From Dehalococcoidia bacterium (GTDB lineage: Bacteria; Chloroflexota; Dehalococcoidia; Lucifugimonadales; Australimonadaceae), in the NCBI GenBank assembly GCA_021296055.1, contig JAGWBE010000024.1:1-14017 (forward strand): a stretch of 14,017 nt of DNA. The letters run 5' to 3'. Numbering within the stretch: the first letter of the stretch is position 1; each line of letters starts with the position of its first letter. The notes below the pieces were generated by a model, which saw nothing but the letters and a program-made list of their open reading frames with translations, was not told where the DNA came from and did not search any database. The position numbers and the translations under genes were made by a program. This document shows positions 1-7,909 of the stretch, in pieces.

Positions 1-340
1 TCTCGTCGCCGGGGGCGAAGTCGTAGCCCCACAGGAAGACGTTCATGGCGGTGGTGGAGGAGTCGGTGAGGGCGACCTCGTCGGGGGAGCAGTTGATGAA
101 GCGGGCGACCTCCGCCTTGGCGTCGTCGATGGGCGCTTGGTAGCGGTGGAGGCCCATGCGCCCGGCGCGCATGCCGTCGGGGTCGTCGCCGCGTGCGGCG
201 GCCTCCTGGGCGTAGCCGTCGGCTATGGCGCGGCGGGCGGCTTCGCAAAGCGGCCCCCACGAGCCCGCGTTGACGGCGACGACCTCGTCGGGCAGGTTCA
301 GTTCGCGGCGTACGTATGCGACTTGCTCTTCCGTCGTCAT
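1..340 (-). CDS. Class V aminotransferase (cysteine desulfurase / isopenicillin-N-epimerase-like), N-terminal part
   Basis: This is the first 113 codons of a gene that runs off the left edge. The ATG at 340 is preceded by GGGGAGA four bases upstream, a usable ribosome binding site. Residues 22-31 read VAVNAGSWGP, the opening strand and Gly-Pro turn of class V PLP enzymes. Residues 88-113 read EVALTDSSTTAMN followed by VFLWGYDFAPGDE, matching the family pattern ALT-x-(T/S)-T-x-A-x-N ... PGDE that holds the PLP phosphate. The PLP lysine lies outside the window, so the exact reaction (desulfurase, epimerase or other lyase) cannot be decided. It is the last visible gene of the peptide-transporter operon, 70 bases after the binding-protein stop, and may act on the imported compound (inference). 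Confidence 0.82.
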   Translation of the reverse strand, partial: MTTEEQVAYVRRELNLPDEVVAVNAGSWGPLCEAARRAIADGYAQEAAARGDDPDGMRAGRMGLHRYQAPIDDAKAEVARFINCSPDEVALTDSSTTAMNVFLWGYDFAPGDE

Positions 341-359
341 TGCGTCTCCCCACTGATGA

Positions 360-408
360 CAGTCTCGCCTGTAATGGGAGAGGGGGGGGCGGGGGGGAAC
401 GGAGACTG
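360..408 (-). repeat. Poly-G/poly-C tract enclosed by a 7-bp inverted repeat
   Basis: This lies between the binding-protein stop (411) and the aminotransferase start (340). The plus strand has G8 at 382-389, a single C, then G7 at 391-397. The arms CAGTCTC (360-366) and GAGACTG (402-408) flank it. There is no T-run on the minus strand, so it does not look like an intrinsic terminator. It is a slippage-prone tract in the leader of the aminotransferase gene. Confidence 0.5.
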
Positions 409-410
409 GG

Positions 411-2216
411 CTATCTGTCCAGCCACATGCGTTCGCGGTTGCGGGCGCCCGCGCCGGCGGCGAAGCCGAACTCCCATCCCTTCACGTAGGAGTGGTGGAT
501 GACGTTGGCCTGGGGCGACATGGCGTCGGCCACGGGTAGGTCTTCGAGGAGGATGTCCTCGATCTGGCGCACCAGTTGGAGGCGCCTGTCGGGGTCGAGC
601 TCCACGCTCTGCTCTTGGAAGAGGCGGTCGATCTCGGCGCTGCTGTAGTGCATGCTGTTGCGCACGGCGCCGGTGACGTACTGGTTGGCGAGGCTCTCGT
701 CCGGGTCGGCGGTGAAGAGTGTCCACCACATGGGCGTCAAGTGGAAGTCGCCGGATTCGATTCGGGGGTTCCAGACGGCGAAGTCCTGGATGTCGAGCTG
801 GGCTCTGATGCCGAGCTTCGCGAGTTCGGCGGCGAAGAATTCACCCATGTTGATGGTGCCGCTGAAGTTCACCGTCAGCATGTTCACGTCCTCGATGCCG
901 TCGCCGTAGCCGGCCTCAATCATGAGCGCCTTGGCCTGCTCGACCTCTTCGGCCTTCTTGTCGCCGGTGCCCCAGCCGGGGAGGACGTTCCAGATCTCGT
1001 CGTCGGGGCGTCCGAAGATGGTGAAGGCCATAGGGAGGCCGGGGAAGGAGTTGCCGTTCCAGAGCGCCTGACTGTAGGCCTCGCGGTCGATGACGAGGTT
1101 GACGGCTTGGCGCAGCTTGAGGTCGTCGAAGGGTGGCTTGGAGACGTTGAAGAAGAGGCCGACCGGGGACTGCGGGGGTGCGTAGCGGAGGCGGTTCGCC
1201 TCGCCGCTCGCCACCAGTTCTTCGATCTGGGGGTCGAAGGAGGGCGGGATGGGGTTGAGGGTGCGCATAAAGTCGACGCGCCCGGTGAGGAACTGGCTCA
1301 GAGCGACGTTCTCGTCCTTGATGACGAAGGTGTTGAGGCCGTCCAGGTAAGGGAGCGGCTGGCCGTCGTCGCCGAGCTCGTAGTAGTCGGGGTTGCGCTC
1401 CAACTCGATGAACGAGCTGGGCTGGAGGGCCTTGAGTTTGAAGGGGCCACTGCCGATGGGGTTGGTCGAGGCCTCCTCGGTCGTGGTGTTCTCCTTGATG
1501 ATGACCGCCGCGCCTAGGACAAGCAGTTGGGGGACGAACGCGGAGGGCTGCTTGAGGTGCAGCTCGACGGTGTAGGGGTCAGGCGTGGTCACGCCGTCGT
1601 TTTCTCCGTTCTGGCTGTAGGTGGCGTCGCCCTTGGTGTCGTCCACGTACCCGCGCAAGTAGCCGATGGCGCGCGAGGGGATGCCGTCGACGAGACCCTG
1701 GATCTTGGCCAGGGAGTACTTCACGTCAGCAGCGGTGAGCTCGGAGCCGTCGTGGAACATAACGCCATGGCGGAGGTTGAAGCGGAGGGTGCGGCCATCG
1801 TTCTGGACGGACCACGATTGGCAGAGGTCGCACTCGATGTCGGTGCCGCGGGGATTGTGGAGCAGTTGGCTGTATATCTCCGACACGTAGGGGTTCAACG
1901 CCTGGCGGTGCGGGTCGAGGTTGATGTCGCAGCAGTTGTAGCCCTGGAGAATGCCGCCACGCTTGACCAAGATGGCCGGCGTGGGAGTGGAGGTGGGTAT
2001 GGGCGTCGGCGTGGGGCGCGTCTGCAAATCGCCCGGGGTGGGCGTGGGCCGCGGTGTGGGCGTCGGCTGAGGCCCGGCGGACGTGGGCGTAGCCGTAGCT
2101 ACGGCGGCCGTCGTCGGCGTGGGCGTTGGGTCGTCCTGTCCGCAGGCGGCGACGGCCACGGCAACTAGGGCCGCAAGCATGGCAAGCGGCAAAAGGCGAA
2201 GCATGAGTGCGCGCAT
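411..2216 (-). CDS. ABC transporter family 5 substrate-binding lipoprotein (DppA/OppA-type)
   Basis: This 601-residue extracytoplasmic binding protein delivers peptides or similar solutes to the permeases encoded just upstream. Residues 1-24 form a lipoprotein signal peptide ending in the lipobox VAAC, with lipidated Cys25. Residues 29-80 are a Pro/Thr-rich linker that holds the domain off the membrane. The SBP_bac_5 domain follows, with its hallmark FNLRHGVMFHDG and LTAADVKYSL at about 146-169. The start at 2216 was chosen over an in-frame ATG at 2255: GGAGGAG lies six bases before it, and it gives a proper signal peptide. Cysteines at 95-96 (CC) and 129/132 (CxxC) near the domain start are unusual for this family and could form disulfides. 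Substrate specificity cannot be read from the sequence. Confidence 0.93.
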   Translation of the reverse strand: MRALMLRLLPLAMLAALVAVAVAACGQDDPTPTPTTAAVATATPTSAGPQPTPTPRPTPTPGDLQTRPTPTPIPTSTPTPAILVKRGGILQGYNCCDINLDPHRQALNPYVSEIYSQLLHNPRGTDIECDLCQSWSVQNDGRTLRFNLRHGVMFHDGSELTAADVKYSLAKIQGLVDGIPSRAIGYLRGYVDDTKGDATYSQNGENDGVTTPDPYTVELHLKQPSAFVPQLLVLGAAVIIKENTTTEEASTNPIGSGPFKLKALQPSSFIELERNPDYYELGDDGQPLPYLDGLNTFVIKDENVALSQFLTGRVDFMRTLNPIPPSFDPQIEELVASGEANRLRYAPPQSPVGLFFNVSKPPFDDLKLRQAVNLVIDREAYSQALWNGNSFPGLPMAFTIFGRPDDEIWNVLPGWGTGDKKAEEVEQAKALMIEAGYGDGIEDVNMLTVNFSGTINMGEFFAAELAKLGIRAQLDIQDFAVWNPRIESGDFHLTPMWWTLFTADPDESLANQYVTGAVRNSMHYSSAEIDRLFQEQSVELDPDRRLQLVRQIEDILLEDLPVADAMSPQANVIHHSYVKGWEFGFAAGAGARNRERMWLDR

Positions 2217-2222
2217 TTCGTT

Positions 2223-2229
2223 CTCCTCC
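2223..2229 (-). promoter_or_regulatory. Ribosome binding site that fixes the binding-protein start
   Basis: The minus strand reads GGAGGAG, then six bases, then ATG at 2216. This near-perfect site supports the shorter frame over the ATG at 2255. A small CCCC-TTA-GGGG palindrome (2228-2238) overlaps its 5' edge and could partly occlude it. Confidence 0.75.
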
Positions 2230-2242
2230 CCTAAGGGGCGTT

Positions 2243-2271
2243 TGTCTATCACCATCGGCGGGGCGCGTCAA
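2243..2271 (-). promoter_or_regulatory. Possible internal promoter for the binding-protein gene
   Basis: The minus strand has TTGACG (2271-2266), a 17-base spacer, then TAGACA (2248-2243). The -35 matches five of six consensus bases; the -10 is weak. Transcription would start about 20 bases before the ATG. This would let the binding protein be made in excess over the permeases, as is common for ABC importers. Confidence 0.3.
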
Positions 2272-2291
2272 GCCGAAGTCCGCAAAGCGCT

Positions 2292-2330
2292 GGCTATCGC
2301 GCGTCGATAGCCGTAACGCGGCAGGCGTTA
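2292..2330 (-). promoter_or_regulatory. Two tandem intercistronic hairpins between dppC and the binding-protein gene
   Basis: TAACGC (2314-2319) pairs with GCGTTA (2325-2330), and this hairpin includes the dppC stop codon. Immediately next, GGCTATCG (2292-2299) pairs perfectly with CGATAGCC (2305-2312) around a 5-base loop. No T-run follows on the minus strand, so they are not standard terminators. They resemble intercistronic stem-loops that stabilise mRNA segments or partly attenuate transcription in transporter operons (inference). Confidence 0.55.
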
Positions 2331-3233
2331 GCGTCCGCGCAGGCGCGGGTCCCACACGTCGCGCAGCGCGTCGCCGAACAGGTTGAAGCCCAGGACGAGG
2401 ATGGTGATGGCCGCGCCTGGGAATATGACGAGCCATGGAGCCGTGGTCGCGTGCGTCAACACGGAACCGGCGAGCATCCGCCCCCATGACGGCGCGGGGG
2501 GAGGGACGCCGAGACCCAGGTAGCTGAGCGCCGATTCGATGAGGATGGCGGAGCCGAGTTGGACGGAGGCGACGACGATGATGGGCGCCAGAACGTTCGG
2601 GAGCAGGTGGCGGAAGATGATGCGGGTGTTGGAGGCGCCGACGGCATGGGCGGCCTCCACGAAGACGTTGTTCTTCACCGACAGCGTCGCGCCCCGCGCC
2701 ACTCGCAGCGCCGGGGGGGCGAAGCTGATGCCGATGGCCCAGACCACGTTCCACAACCCGATGCCGAACACCGTGATGAACGCCATAGCCAGCAGGATGC
2801 CGGGGAAGGCAATCATGATGTCGGTCACGCGGGAGAGGAAGTCGTCGACGCGGCCGCCTATGAAGGCGCTGAAGATGCCGAGAATCGCGCCTATCGTCGT
2901 GCCCATGCCGATGGAGGCGAAAGCGACGATGAGCGAGACGCGCGCGCCGTAGACGATCCTGGAGTAGAGGTCGCGCCCGAACTCGTCGGTCCCCAGCCAG
3001 TGATCGAAGCTCTGGCCGACCTTCAACGCGGTGAAATCGGCGATGAGCGGGTCGTGGAAGGTGATAAGCGGCGCCAAGAAGGCCGCCAGGATGGTGATGA
3101 GCACGATGAGGAACCCCAGCGCGCCCAAGGGCTTGCGCCGCGTGAACCGCCACGCGGCGATGCTCCGGCGATGCAGCAGGCCCATCGCGCCCTGCCTGCC
3201 CGCCGCCGCCCTGCTTGCCGTTGCCACGCTCAT
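2328..3233 (-). CDS. dppC: ABC transporter permease, DppC/OppC type
   Basis: This 301-residue inner-membrane permease is the partner of DppB. The N-terminus (about 19-36) is basic and matches the OppC_N region, followed by the first membrane helix at about 37-58. GTDEFGRD at 81-88 is a near-invariant DppC motif. The cytoplasmic EAA loop that docks on the ATPases is FVEAAHAVGAS at about 191-201. The family signature LSYLGLGVPPP...SWG lies at 236-251. Length is normal. It starts 12 bases after the dppB stop; the ATG at 3233 has a poor Shine-Dalgarno (GGTGATGG), so an in-frame ATG at 3185 cannot be excluded. dppC is used at family level; the substrate is unknown. Confidence 0.93.
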   Translation of the reverse strand: MSVATASRAAAGRQGAMGLLHRRSIAAWRFTRRKPLGALGFLIVLITILAAFLAPLITFHDPLIADFTALKVGQSFDHWLGTDEFGRDLYSRIVYGARVSLIVAFASIGMGTTIGAILGIFSAFIGGRVDDFLSRVTDIMIAFPGILLAMAFITVFGIGLWNVVWAIGISFAPPALRVARGATLSVKNNVFVEAAHAVGASNTRIIFRHLLPNVLAPIIVVASVQLGSAILIESALSYLGLGVPPPAPSWGRMLAGSVLTHATTAPWLVIFPGAAITILVLGFNLFGDALRDVWDPRLRGR

Positions 3234-3245
3234 TCCATCACCGCG

Positions 3246-4205
3246 CTACGAGTAGCTGATCCGTGGGTCGAGCCATGCGTACACGATGTCGACCACAAGG
3301 TTGAGGAGGATAACGACGACGACGGAGATGAGCACCAGCGCTTGGATAACCTCGTAGTCGCGCGTGCGGATGCTGGTCAGCATCAGCGAGCCCAGGCCGG
3401 GGATGGAGTAGACGGTCTCGAGGATGACGGTGCCCGCCAGCAGGAAGGCGAAGGTGACGGCGCTGAGGCTGATGACGGGGATGAGGGCGTTGCGTAAGGC
3501 GTGGCGGATGATGACGACGCCGGGCATAAGTCCCTTGGCGCGGGCGGTGCGGATGTAATCCTCGCCCAGCACTTCGAGCATGGATGAGCGCGTCATTCTG
3601 GCGGCGATGGCCGCGCCGCCCACGCCAAGCACCAACGCGGCCGGGCCGAGTTGGAGCATGTTGTTGCCTGGGTGCTCCCACAGGAGGAAGTAGCCCAACG
3701 GCGGACTCCAGTTGAAGACGCGCGAGGTGAACAGGAGCAGCATCAGCGCCACCCAGAACTGGGGCATGGCGAGGAAGAGGATCGACCAGAAGCGCGAGAT
3801 AGTGTCCACCGCCTTGTCGCGGCGCATCGCGGACACGATGCCCAGCGGTATGCCGATGGCGAAGGCGAGTATCTGACCCATCAGGGCCAGCTGGACGGTG
3901 AGCGGCAGGCGGGAGGTGATTTCGTAGGCGACGGTGCGGTGGGTGAAGGCGGACTCGCCGAACTCGCCCCGCAGCGCGTTCCCTATCCAGACGAAGTATT
4001 GTACGGGCAGCGGGCGGTTCAGGCCCAGCTCCTCGCGTATCGCCTCGATCGCCGCCTCGTCGGCGACGCCCGAAGCGTCCGTGCCCAGCGCGATGAAGAG
4101 CGCCACGTCGCCCGGCAGCACGCGCAGCACGAGGAAGACGACGAGCGTGGAGGCGAAGATGGTGGGCACGGCCAGGATGGCGCGCCGCAGGACGTACTGC
4201 CCCAC
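3246..4205 (-). CDS. dppB: ABC transporter permease, DppB/OppB type
   Basis: This 319-residue inner-membrane permease has the typical DppB N-terminus (QYVLRRAILAVPTIFA, LRVLPGD at about 27-33), the periplasmic stretch LGLNRPLPVQY at about 60-70, and the LPLTVQLAL helix start at about 100-108. The EAA loop GEDYIRTARAKGL at about 214-226 is an excellent match. The C-terminus DPRISYS is also family-typical. The start codon is GTG at 4205, fixed by AAGGAGG four bases upstream. It lies 52 bases after dppF and 12 bases before dppC in one operon. It forms the heterodimeric pore with DppC, powered by the DppD and DppF ATPases. Confidence 0.94.
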   Translation of the reverse strand: MGQYVLRRAILAVPTIFASTLVVFLVLRVLPGDVALFIALGTDASGVADEAAIEAIREELGLNRPLPVQYFVWIGNALRGEFGESAFTHRTVAYEITSRLPLTVQLALMGQILAFAIGIPLGIVSAMRRDKAVDTISRFWSILFLAMPQFWVALMLLLFTSRVFNWSPPLGYFLLWEHPGNNMLQLGPAALVLGVGGAAIAARMTRSSMLEVLGEDYIRTARAKGLMPGVVIIRHALRNALIPVISLSAVTFAFLLAGTVILETVYSIPGLGSLMLTSIRTRDYEVIQALVLISVVVVILLNLVVDIVYAWLDPRISYS

Positions 4206-4209
4206 TACG

Positions 4210-4216
4210 CCTCCTT
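4210..4216 (-). promoter_or_regulatory. Ribosome binding site supporting the GTG start of dppB
   Basis: The minus strand reads AAGGAGG, then four bases (CGTA), then GTG at 4205. No ATG in this frame gives a complete DppB N-terminus, so the site decides the start. Confidence 0.7.
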
Positions 4217-4257
4217 TCCGCGCGCCGCGCCGCGCTCGTTCATCATCATCGCCTCCG

Positions 4258-5265
4258 TCATGCCTTGATGCACGCCGCCCACTGGCCGGGGCGAATCTCC
4301 CGCAGCTCCGGCCTCGCCTCCTTGCATGCTTGCTCCGCTATCGGGCAGCGCGTGTGGAATACGCAGCCTGGGGGCGGGTCTTGGGAACTGGGCACCTCGC
4401 CCTCGAGGATGAACCGCTCGCGCTTGGCCTCTGCCGCCGGGTCGGGCACCGGCGCGGCGGCGAGGAGCGCCCGCGTGTAGGGGTGCGTAGGCTCGGAGAA
4501 CACGTCCGTCTCGCCGCCGAATTCCATCACCTGCCCGAGGTACATAACGGCGATGCGGTCGGCGATGTGGCGCACCACCGACAAGTCGTGGGCGATGAAG
4601 AGGTAGGTGAGGTTGAACTCGGCGCGGAGTTCCTCCAGCAGCGTGATGATCTGCGCCTGGATGGACACGTCCAGCGCGGAGACAGGCTCGTCGCAGACGA
4701 TGAAGGCGGGGCTGACGGCTAGGGCGCGGGCGATGCCGATGCGCTGGCGCTGGCCGCCGCTGAACTCGTGCGGATAGCGGTCGGTCATCTCGGGGTTCAG
4801 CCCCACGATGGAGATCAGTTCCTCCACCCTCGCGCGGTAGGCGGCTCTGCCCTGGGCGAGGCGGTGGATAATCAGCGGTTCGCCGATAATCTGCCCGGCG
4901 GTCATGCGCGGGTTCAACGAGCTGTAGGGGTCTTGGAAGATGATCTGCATCTCGCGGCGCACGCGGCGCGTGTCGGCGGAGCCCAGTTTCGTCAGCTCTT
5001 GGCCCCGAAAGGTCACCTTGCCGGAGGTGGGGCGCGTGAGCTGGAGGATGCTGCGGCCCAGGGTGGTCTTGCCCGACCCCGATTCGCCGACGACGGCGAG
5101 TGTCTCGCCCTCGATGAAGTCAAGGCTGACATCGTCCACCGCCTTGACCGTGCCGACCTGGCGGCGCCGTATCAGCCCCTTGGTGACGGGGAAGTGCACC
5201 GACAGGTTGCGCACCTGCAAGAAGGCCGCGTCCGCGCCGGGGCTGCCGTTGCCGTTGGTCTGCAT
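4258..5265 (-). CDS. dppF: Peptide ABC transporter ATP-binding protein, DppF/OppF type
   Basis: This 335-residue cytoplasmic ATPase is the second nucleotide-binding subunit of the importer. Walker A is GESGSGKT at 60-67, the Q-loop Gln is 111, the ABC signature is FSGGQRQR at 168-175, Walker B is FIVCDEP at 188-194 (Glu193), and the H-loop His is 226. The C-terminal oligopeptide-transporter extension has four cysteines (301, 307, 314, 332), the pattern associated with an iron-sulfur or metal site in this subfamily. The start at 5265 was preferred over an in-frame ATG at 5388: the extra 41 residues would overlap dppD and are Arg/Pro/Ser-rich, non-homologous sequence. It lies 19 bases downstream of dppD. 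Confidence 0.94.
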   Translation of the reverse strand: MQTNGNGSPGADAAFLQVRNLSVHFPVTKGLIRRRQVGTVKAVDDVSLDFIEGETLAVVGESGSGKTTLGRSILQLTRPTSGKVTFRGQELTKLGSADTRRVRREMQIIFQDPYSSLNPRMTAGQIIGEPLIIHRLAQGRAAYRARVEELISIVGLNPEMTDRYPHEFSGGQRQRIGIARALAVSPAFIVCDEPVSALDVSIQAQIITLLEELRAEFNLTYLFIAHDLSVVRHIADRIAVMYLGQVMEFGGETDVFSEPTHPYTRALLAAAPVPDPAAEAKRERFILEGEVPSSQDPPPGCVFHTRCPIAEQACKEARPELREIRPGQWAACIKA

Positions 5266-5284
5266 GACGATCGCGCCCTTGCCC

Positions 5285-6271
5285 CTAGTGGGCAGCGGCG
5301 ACCTCCGCAATCTGCCAGCAGGCGGCCTCGTGCCCGTCGCCGACCGATTCGAGGATGGGCGTGTCCGCCGTGCAGCGCTCGACGGCATAGCGGCAACGCG
5401 GCTGGAAGGCGCAGCCGGGCGGGAGATTCCCTAGGTCGGGCGGCTGCCCCTGGATGGGATCGAGGCTCTCCGTCTTGGGCTGGTCGAGGCGCGGCACCGA
5501 CTTGAGCAGGCCCAGTGTGTAAGGGTGGCTGGGGTTGGCGTAGACCTGGGCCGCCGAGCCGCGCTCGATGATTTTGCCCGCGTACATCACGTTCACGTCG
5601 TCCGCGTAGCGCGCCACGACGCCCAGGTTGTGCGTGATGATGATGAGCGACACACCGAGGCGCTGCGTCAACTCCTTCATCAACTCCAGCACCTGCGCCT
5701 GGATGGTCACGTCGAGCGCGGTTGTGGGTTCGTCTGCGATGACCAGCTTGGGGTTGCAGGAGATGGCCATGGCGATCATCACGCGCTGCCGCATACCGCC
5801 GCTGAACTGGTGGGGGTACTGGGCAAGGCGGCTCTCCGCGTCGGGAATGCCCACCTGCCGCAGCAGTTCGGCGGCGCGTTGGTTGGCGTCGTAGCGGCTC
5901 ATGCCCAGATGCAGCTCCAGCGCCTCGGTCAGCTGGCGGCCGATGGTCAGCACGGGGTTCAAGGAGGTCATCGGCTCCTGGAACACCATGCCAATCTCCT
6001 TGCCCCGGATGCGGCCCATCTCGTGTTCGCGGAGGGCGAGCAGGTCGACGCCGTCGAAGACGATGCTCCCGCTCACGATGCGGCCCGGCGGCCACGGAAT
6101 CAGCCGCATCACGGAGAGGGCGCTGACGCTCTTGCCACAGCCGCTCTCGCCCACGAGGGCGAGCGTCTTGCCCTCCTCCAGGGTGAAGGAGACGCCGTCA
6201 ACCGCCTTGACCAGCGCTTCGTCCGTCGTGAACTGGGTGCGCAGGTCTTGGACCTCGAGCAGCGTGGTCAT
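5285..6271 (-). CDS. dppD: Peptide ABC transporter ATP-binding protein, DppD/OppD type
   Basis: This 328-residue cytoplasmic ATPase is the first gene of the importer operon. Walker A is GESGCGKS at 41-48, the Q-loop Gln is 98 (MVFQEPMTSLNP, the DppD form), the signature is FSGGMRQR at 156-163, Walker B is LVIADEP at 176-182 with Glu181, and the H-loop His is 214. The C-terminal oligo_HPY region has Cys287, Cys293, Cys300 and Cys318, mirroring the four-Cys pattern in DppF, so both ATPases may carry the metal or iron-sulfur site described for this subfamily. Length is normal. The ATG at 6271 has only a weak Shine-Dalgarno (GGCGGCGA). Confidence 0.94.
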   Translation of the reverse strand: MTTLLEVQDLRTQFTTDEALVKAVDGVSFTLEEGKTLALVGESGCGKSVSALSVMRLIPWPPGRIVSGSIVFDGVDLLALREHEMGRIRGKEIGMVFQEPMTSLNPVLTIGRQLTEALELHLGMSRYDANQRAAELLRQVGIPDAESRLAQYPHQFSGGMRQRVMIAMAISCNPKLVIADEPTTALDVTIQAQVLELMKELTQRLGVSLIIITHNLGVVARYADDVNVMYAGKIIERGSAAQVYANPSHPYTLGLLKSVPRLDQPKTESLDPIQGQPPDLGNLPPGCAFQPRCRYAVERCTADTPILESVGDGHEAACWQIAEVAAAH

Positions 6272-6425
6272 GGTGTCGCCGCCAGGGGATGGATGCGCGC
6301 GTCCATAGGCGTCAAGTCATACCACAACGCGGGAATACATGCTTGAACAGCGCCTCTGCGCCGCCAAATGCGCACGACGGCACCCTCATAGTACGAACTC
6401 CGCCGTTTCGCGTGTCAGGGACGGC
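6272..6425 (-). promoter_or_regulatory. Operon leader with two candidate promoters for the dpp operon
   Basis: This is a gap of 154 bases between the beta-propeller stop and dppD. Two minus-strand candidates are visible. One is an extended -10, TGGTATGAC (6324-6316), about 40 bases before the start but without a good -35. The other is CTGACA (6418-6413), a 19-base spacer, then TACTAT (6393-6388), which would leave a leader of about 110 bases. Neither is decisive. No clear terminator for the upstream gene is present, so read-through from it is possible. Confidence 0.35.
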
Positions 6426-7856
6426 TCATCGCAGCGCTGTCAACGTCCCGTCCGCCGTCAGCAGCACGACGTGTTCTCCGGCCAACGCGGGCGGCGATCC
6501 GATGGGGGCGTTAGCGGCGTGCAGCAGCCGCGACGCGCGCTCGCGCGCGTCTACCGCGTGAAGTCCACGTTCCGAGCCTACGAGTACGATCTCGCCGCTG
6601 ACCGTGGGCGCCGAAAGATAGGCCGCGTCCAGATCCACGCTCCACAGCGATTCACCCGTGCGGGCGCTCAGGGCGTGGAGCGCGCCGTCGGGCGCCGACA
6701 CGTAGAGCGCGCCGTGGGCCAGGGCGGGGGAGGCTTGGAGCGGTTCGCCGGAGAGGAGATGCGACCAAAGGAGGCCTTTGGCGACGGGCAGATCGCCGAG
6801 CATGCCCCAGGCGTAGAGGTTCGTCTTCCAGAAGTTGAAGCCTTTTTCGAGCGGGTACTCGAGGGCGCGCCAATCGATGGCCCACACCCGCCCGTCGCCG
6901 GACGCGGCGTACAGGGCGTCTTCGCCTAGCAGCGGCGAATCCGCGACGGGCCCGGCGCTCTCGAAGACGAGGCGTTTCTTGCCCGTCTTCACGTCGATGA
7001 GGTGCATGGCGCCGCCCGACGACGCGGCGGCGACGACGACGTCGTTCACGGCGGGCGAGCCGACGATCCAGCCGCCGCTGTCGTAGGCCCAGCGCAGCGC
7101 GCCCGTCCGCGCGTCCAGCGCGTAGAGGAATCCGTCGGCTGCGCCCAGGTAGAGCGTCCCCTCGTACACGGCAGGGGAGGCGAATATGGGGTTGCGCGCC
7201 TGGAACGACCAGCGCTCCGCGCCGTCCGCCGCGTCGAGCGCGATAAGCCGTCCGCCGCGCGTTCCCGCGTAGACGAACTCCCCCGCGGCGGCGGGAGTCG
7301 CCTCGATGGGGTTGTCCGCCTCGTAGCGCCACAGCAGGCCGCCGTCGTCCAGGGAGAAGGCGGCCACTACGCCCGCCTGCGAGGCGGCGTAGACGGCGCC
7401 GTTGGCCACGACGGGCGACGCGGACGCGGGCGCGCCCAGCGACGCCGTCCACGCGACCTCGCCGCCAACCGGCGCGCCGTTCAACGCCGCTCCCTGGTGC
7501 CTCGGCCCGCCGTGGAGCATCGGCCAGGTGTCCGGCGCTTGCGCCGCGCTCCACTGCGTCGTTGGCGGGTCGAGGATGGGGTCGGGGCGGACCCACAGCG
7601 CCAGCGCCACTAGGGCGGCAAGCAGGAGCGCCGCGCCCAGGGCGGCGAGGAGGCGCCTGCGGTTGCGCAGGCCGCGCGCGTGCTCCAACGCGAAGTGGCT
7701 TGGGTGGCGGTCGAGCGCCGTCCAGCAGTTGGCGCAGCGCGTTGCGTCCGGCACGTTGGCGCGGCCGCAGGCGGGGCAAGCGGCGGCGGGCGAGGGCGCG
7801 TCCGAACCCTCGCGGGGCATGCGCCCCGCCGCTCCGCTCTGTTCGGCTTGCGCCAC
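6426..7856 (-). CDS. Membrane-anchored PQQ-like beta-propeller (BamB-like repeats) with N-terminal zinc ribbon
   Basis: This 476-residue protein has three parts. Residues 27-44 form a zinc ribbon, CPAC...CANC (Cys27, 30, 41, 44). Residues 69-89 form one membrane helix after a basic stretch (RNRRR), so the ribbon should be cytoplasmic and the rest extracytoplasmic. From about 111 to the end there are repeated blades of the form SP-(x)5-G-x-(L/V)-Y-x-(A/G)-(x)4-G-x-(L/V)-x-A-L-(D/S)-(x)2-(T/D)-G-x3-W, as in PQQ enzymes and BamB. It opens with the family-typical WPMLHGGPRHQG (111-122). I see no catalytic dehydrogenase residues, so a scaffold or binding role is likelier than PQQ catalysis. The start is GTG at 7856; an ATG at 7820 is an alternative. 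It lies 53 bases after the hydrolase gene, probably co-transcribed. Confidence 0.85.
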   Translation of the reverse strand: MAQAEQSGAAGRMPREGSDAPSPAAACPACGRANVPDATRCANCWTALDRHPSHFALEHARGLRNRRRLLAALGAALLLAALVALALWVRPDPILDPPTTQWSAAQAPDTWPMLHGGPRHQGAALNGAPVGGEVAWTASLGAPASASPVVANGAVYAASQAGVVAAFSLDDGGLLWRYEADNPIEATPAAAGEFVYAGTRGGRLIALDAADGAERWSFQARNPIFASPAVYEGTLYLGAADGFLYALDARTGALRWAYDSGGWIVGSPAVNDVVVAAASSGGAMHLIDVKTGKKRLVFESAGPVADSPLLGEDALYAASGDGRVWAIDWRALEYPLEKGFNFWKTNLYAWGMLGDLPVAKGLLWSHLLSGEPLQASPALAHGALYVSAPDGALHALSARTGESLWSVDLDAAYLSAPTVSGEIVLVGSERGLHAVDARERASRLLHAANAPIGSPPALAGEHVVLLTADGTLTALR

Positions 7857-7909
7857 GGCTCACTCTTCGCCTTTCCCCGCCCTCGGCGGCGCGGCGGTTG
7901 AGGGAGCGC

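Noticed and set aside
576..1517. Long plus-strand open frames opposite the transporter genes (also 2559-3497 and 5525-6346)
   Set aside because: They are antisense shadows in GC-rich DNA, with Val/Asp/Glu-biased composition and no ribosome binding site; the minus-strand frames are clear known families.
1976..2130. Short tandem DNA repeats (GGCGTGGGCGT-like)
   Set aside because: They encode the Pro/Thr-rich linker of the lipoprotein; this is ordinary low-complexity coding sequence, not a satellite or CRISPR array.
2217..2255. Longer start for the binding protein (ATG 2255)
   Set aside because: It adds 13 charged residues before the signal peptide and has no ribosome binding site, while ATG 2216 has GGAGGAG at ideal spacing.
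5266..5388. Longer start for dppF (ATG 5388)
   Set aside because: The extra 41 residues overlap the end of dppD and are Arg/Pro/Ser-rich shadow sequence with no ABC homology.
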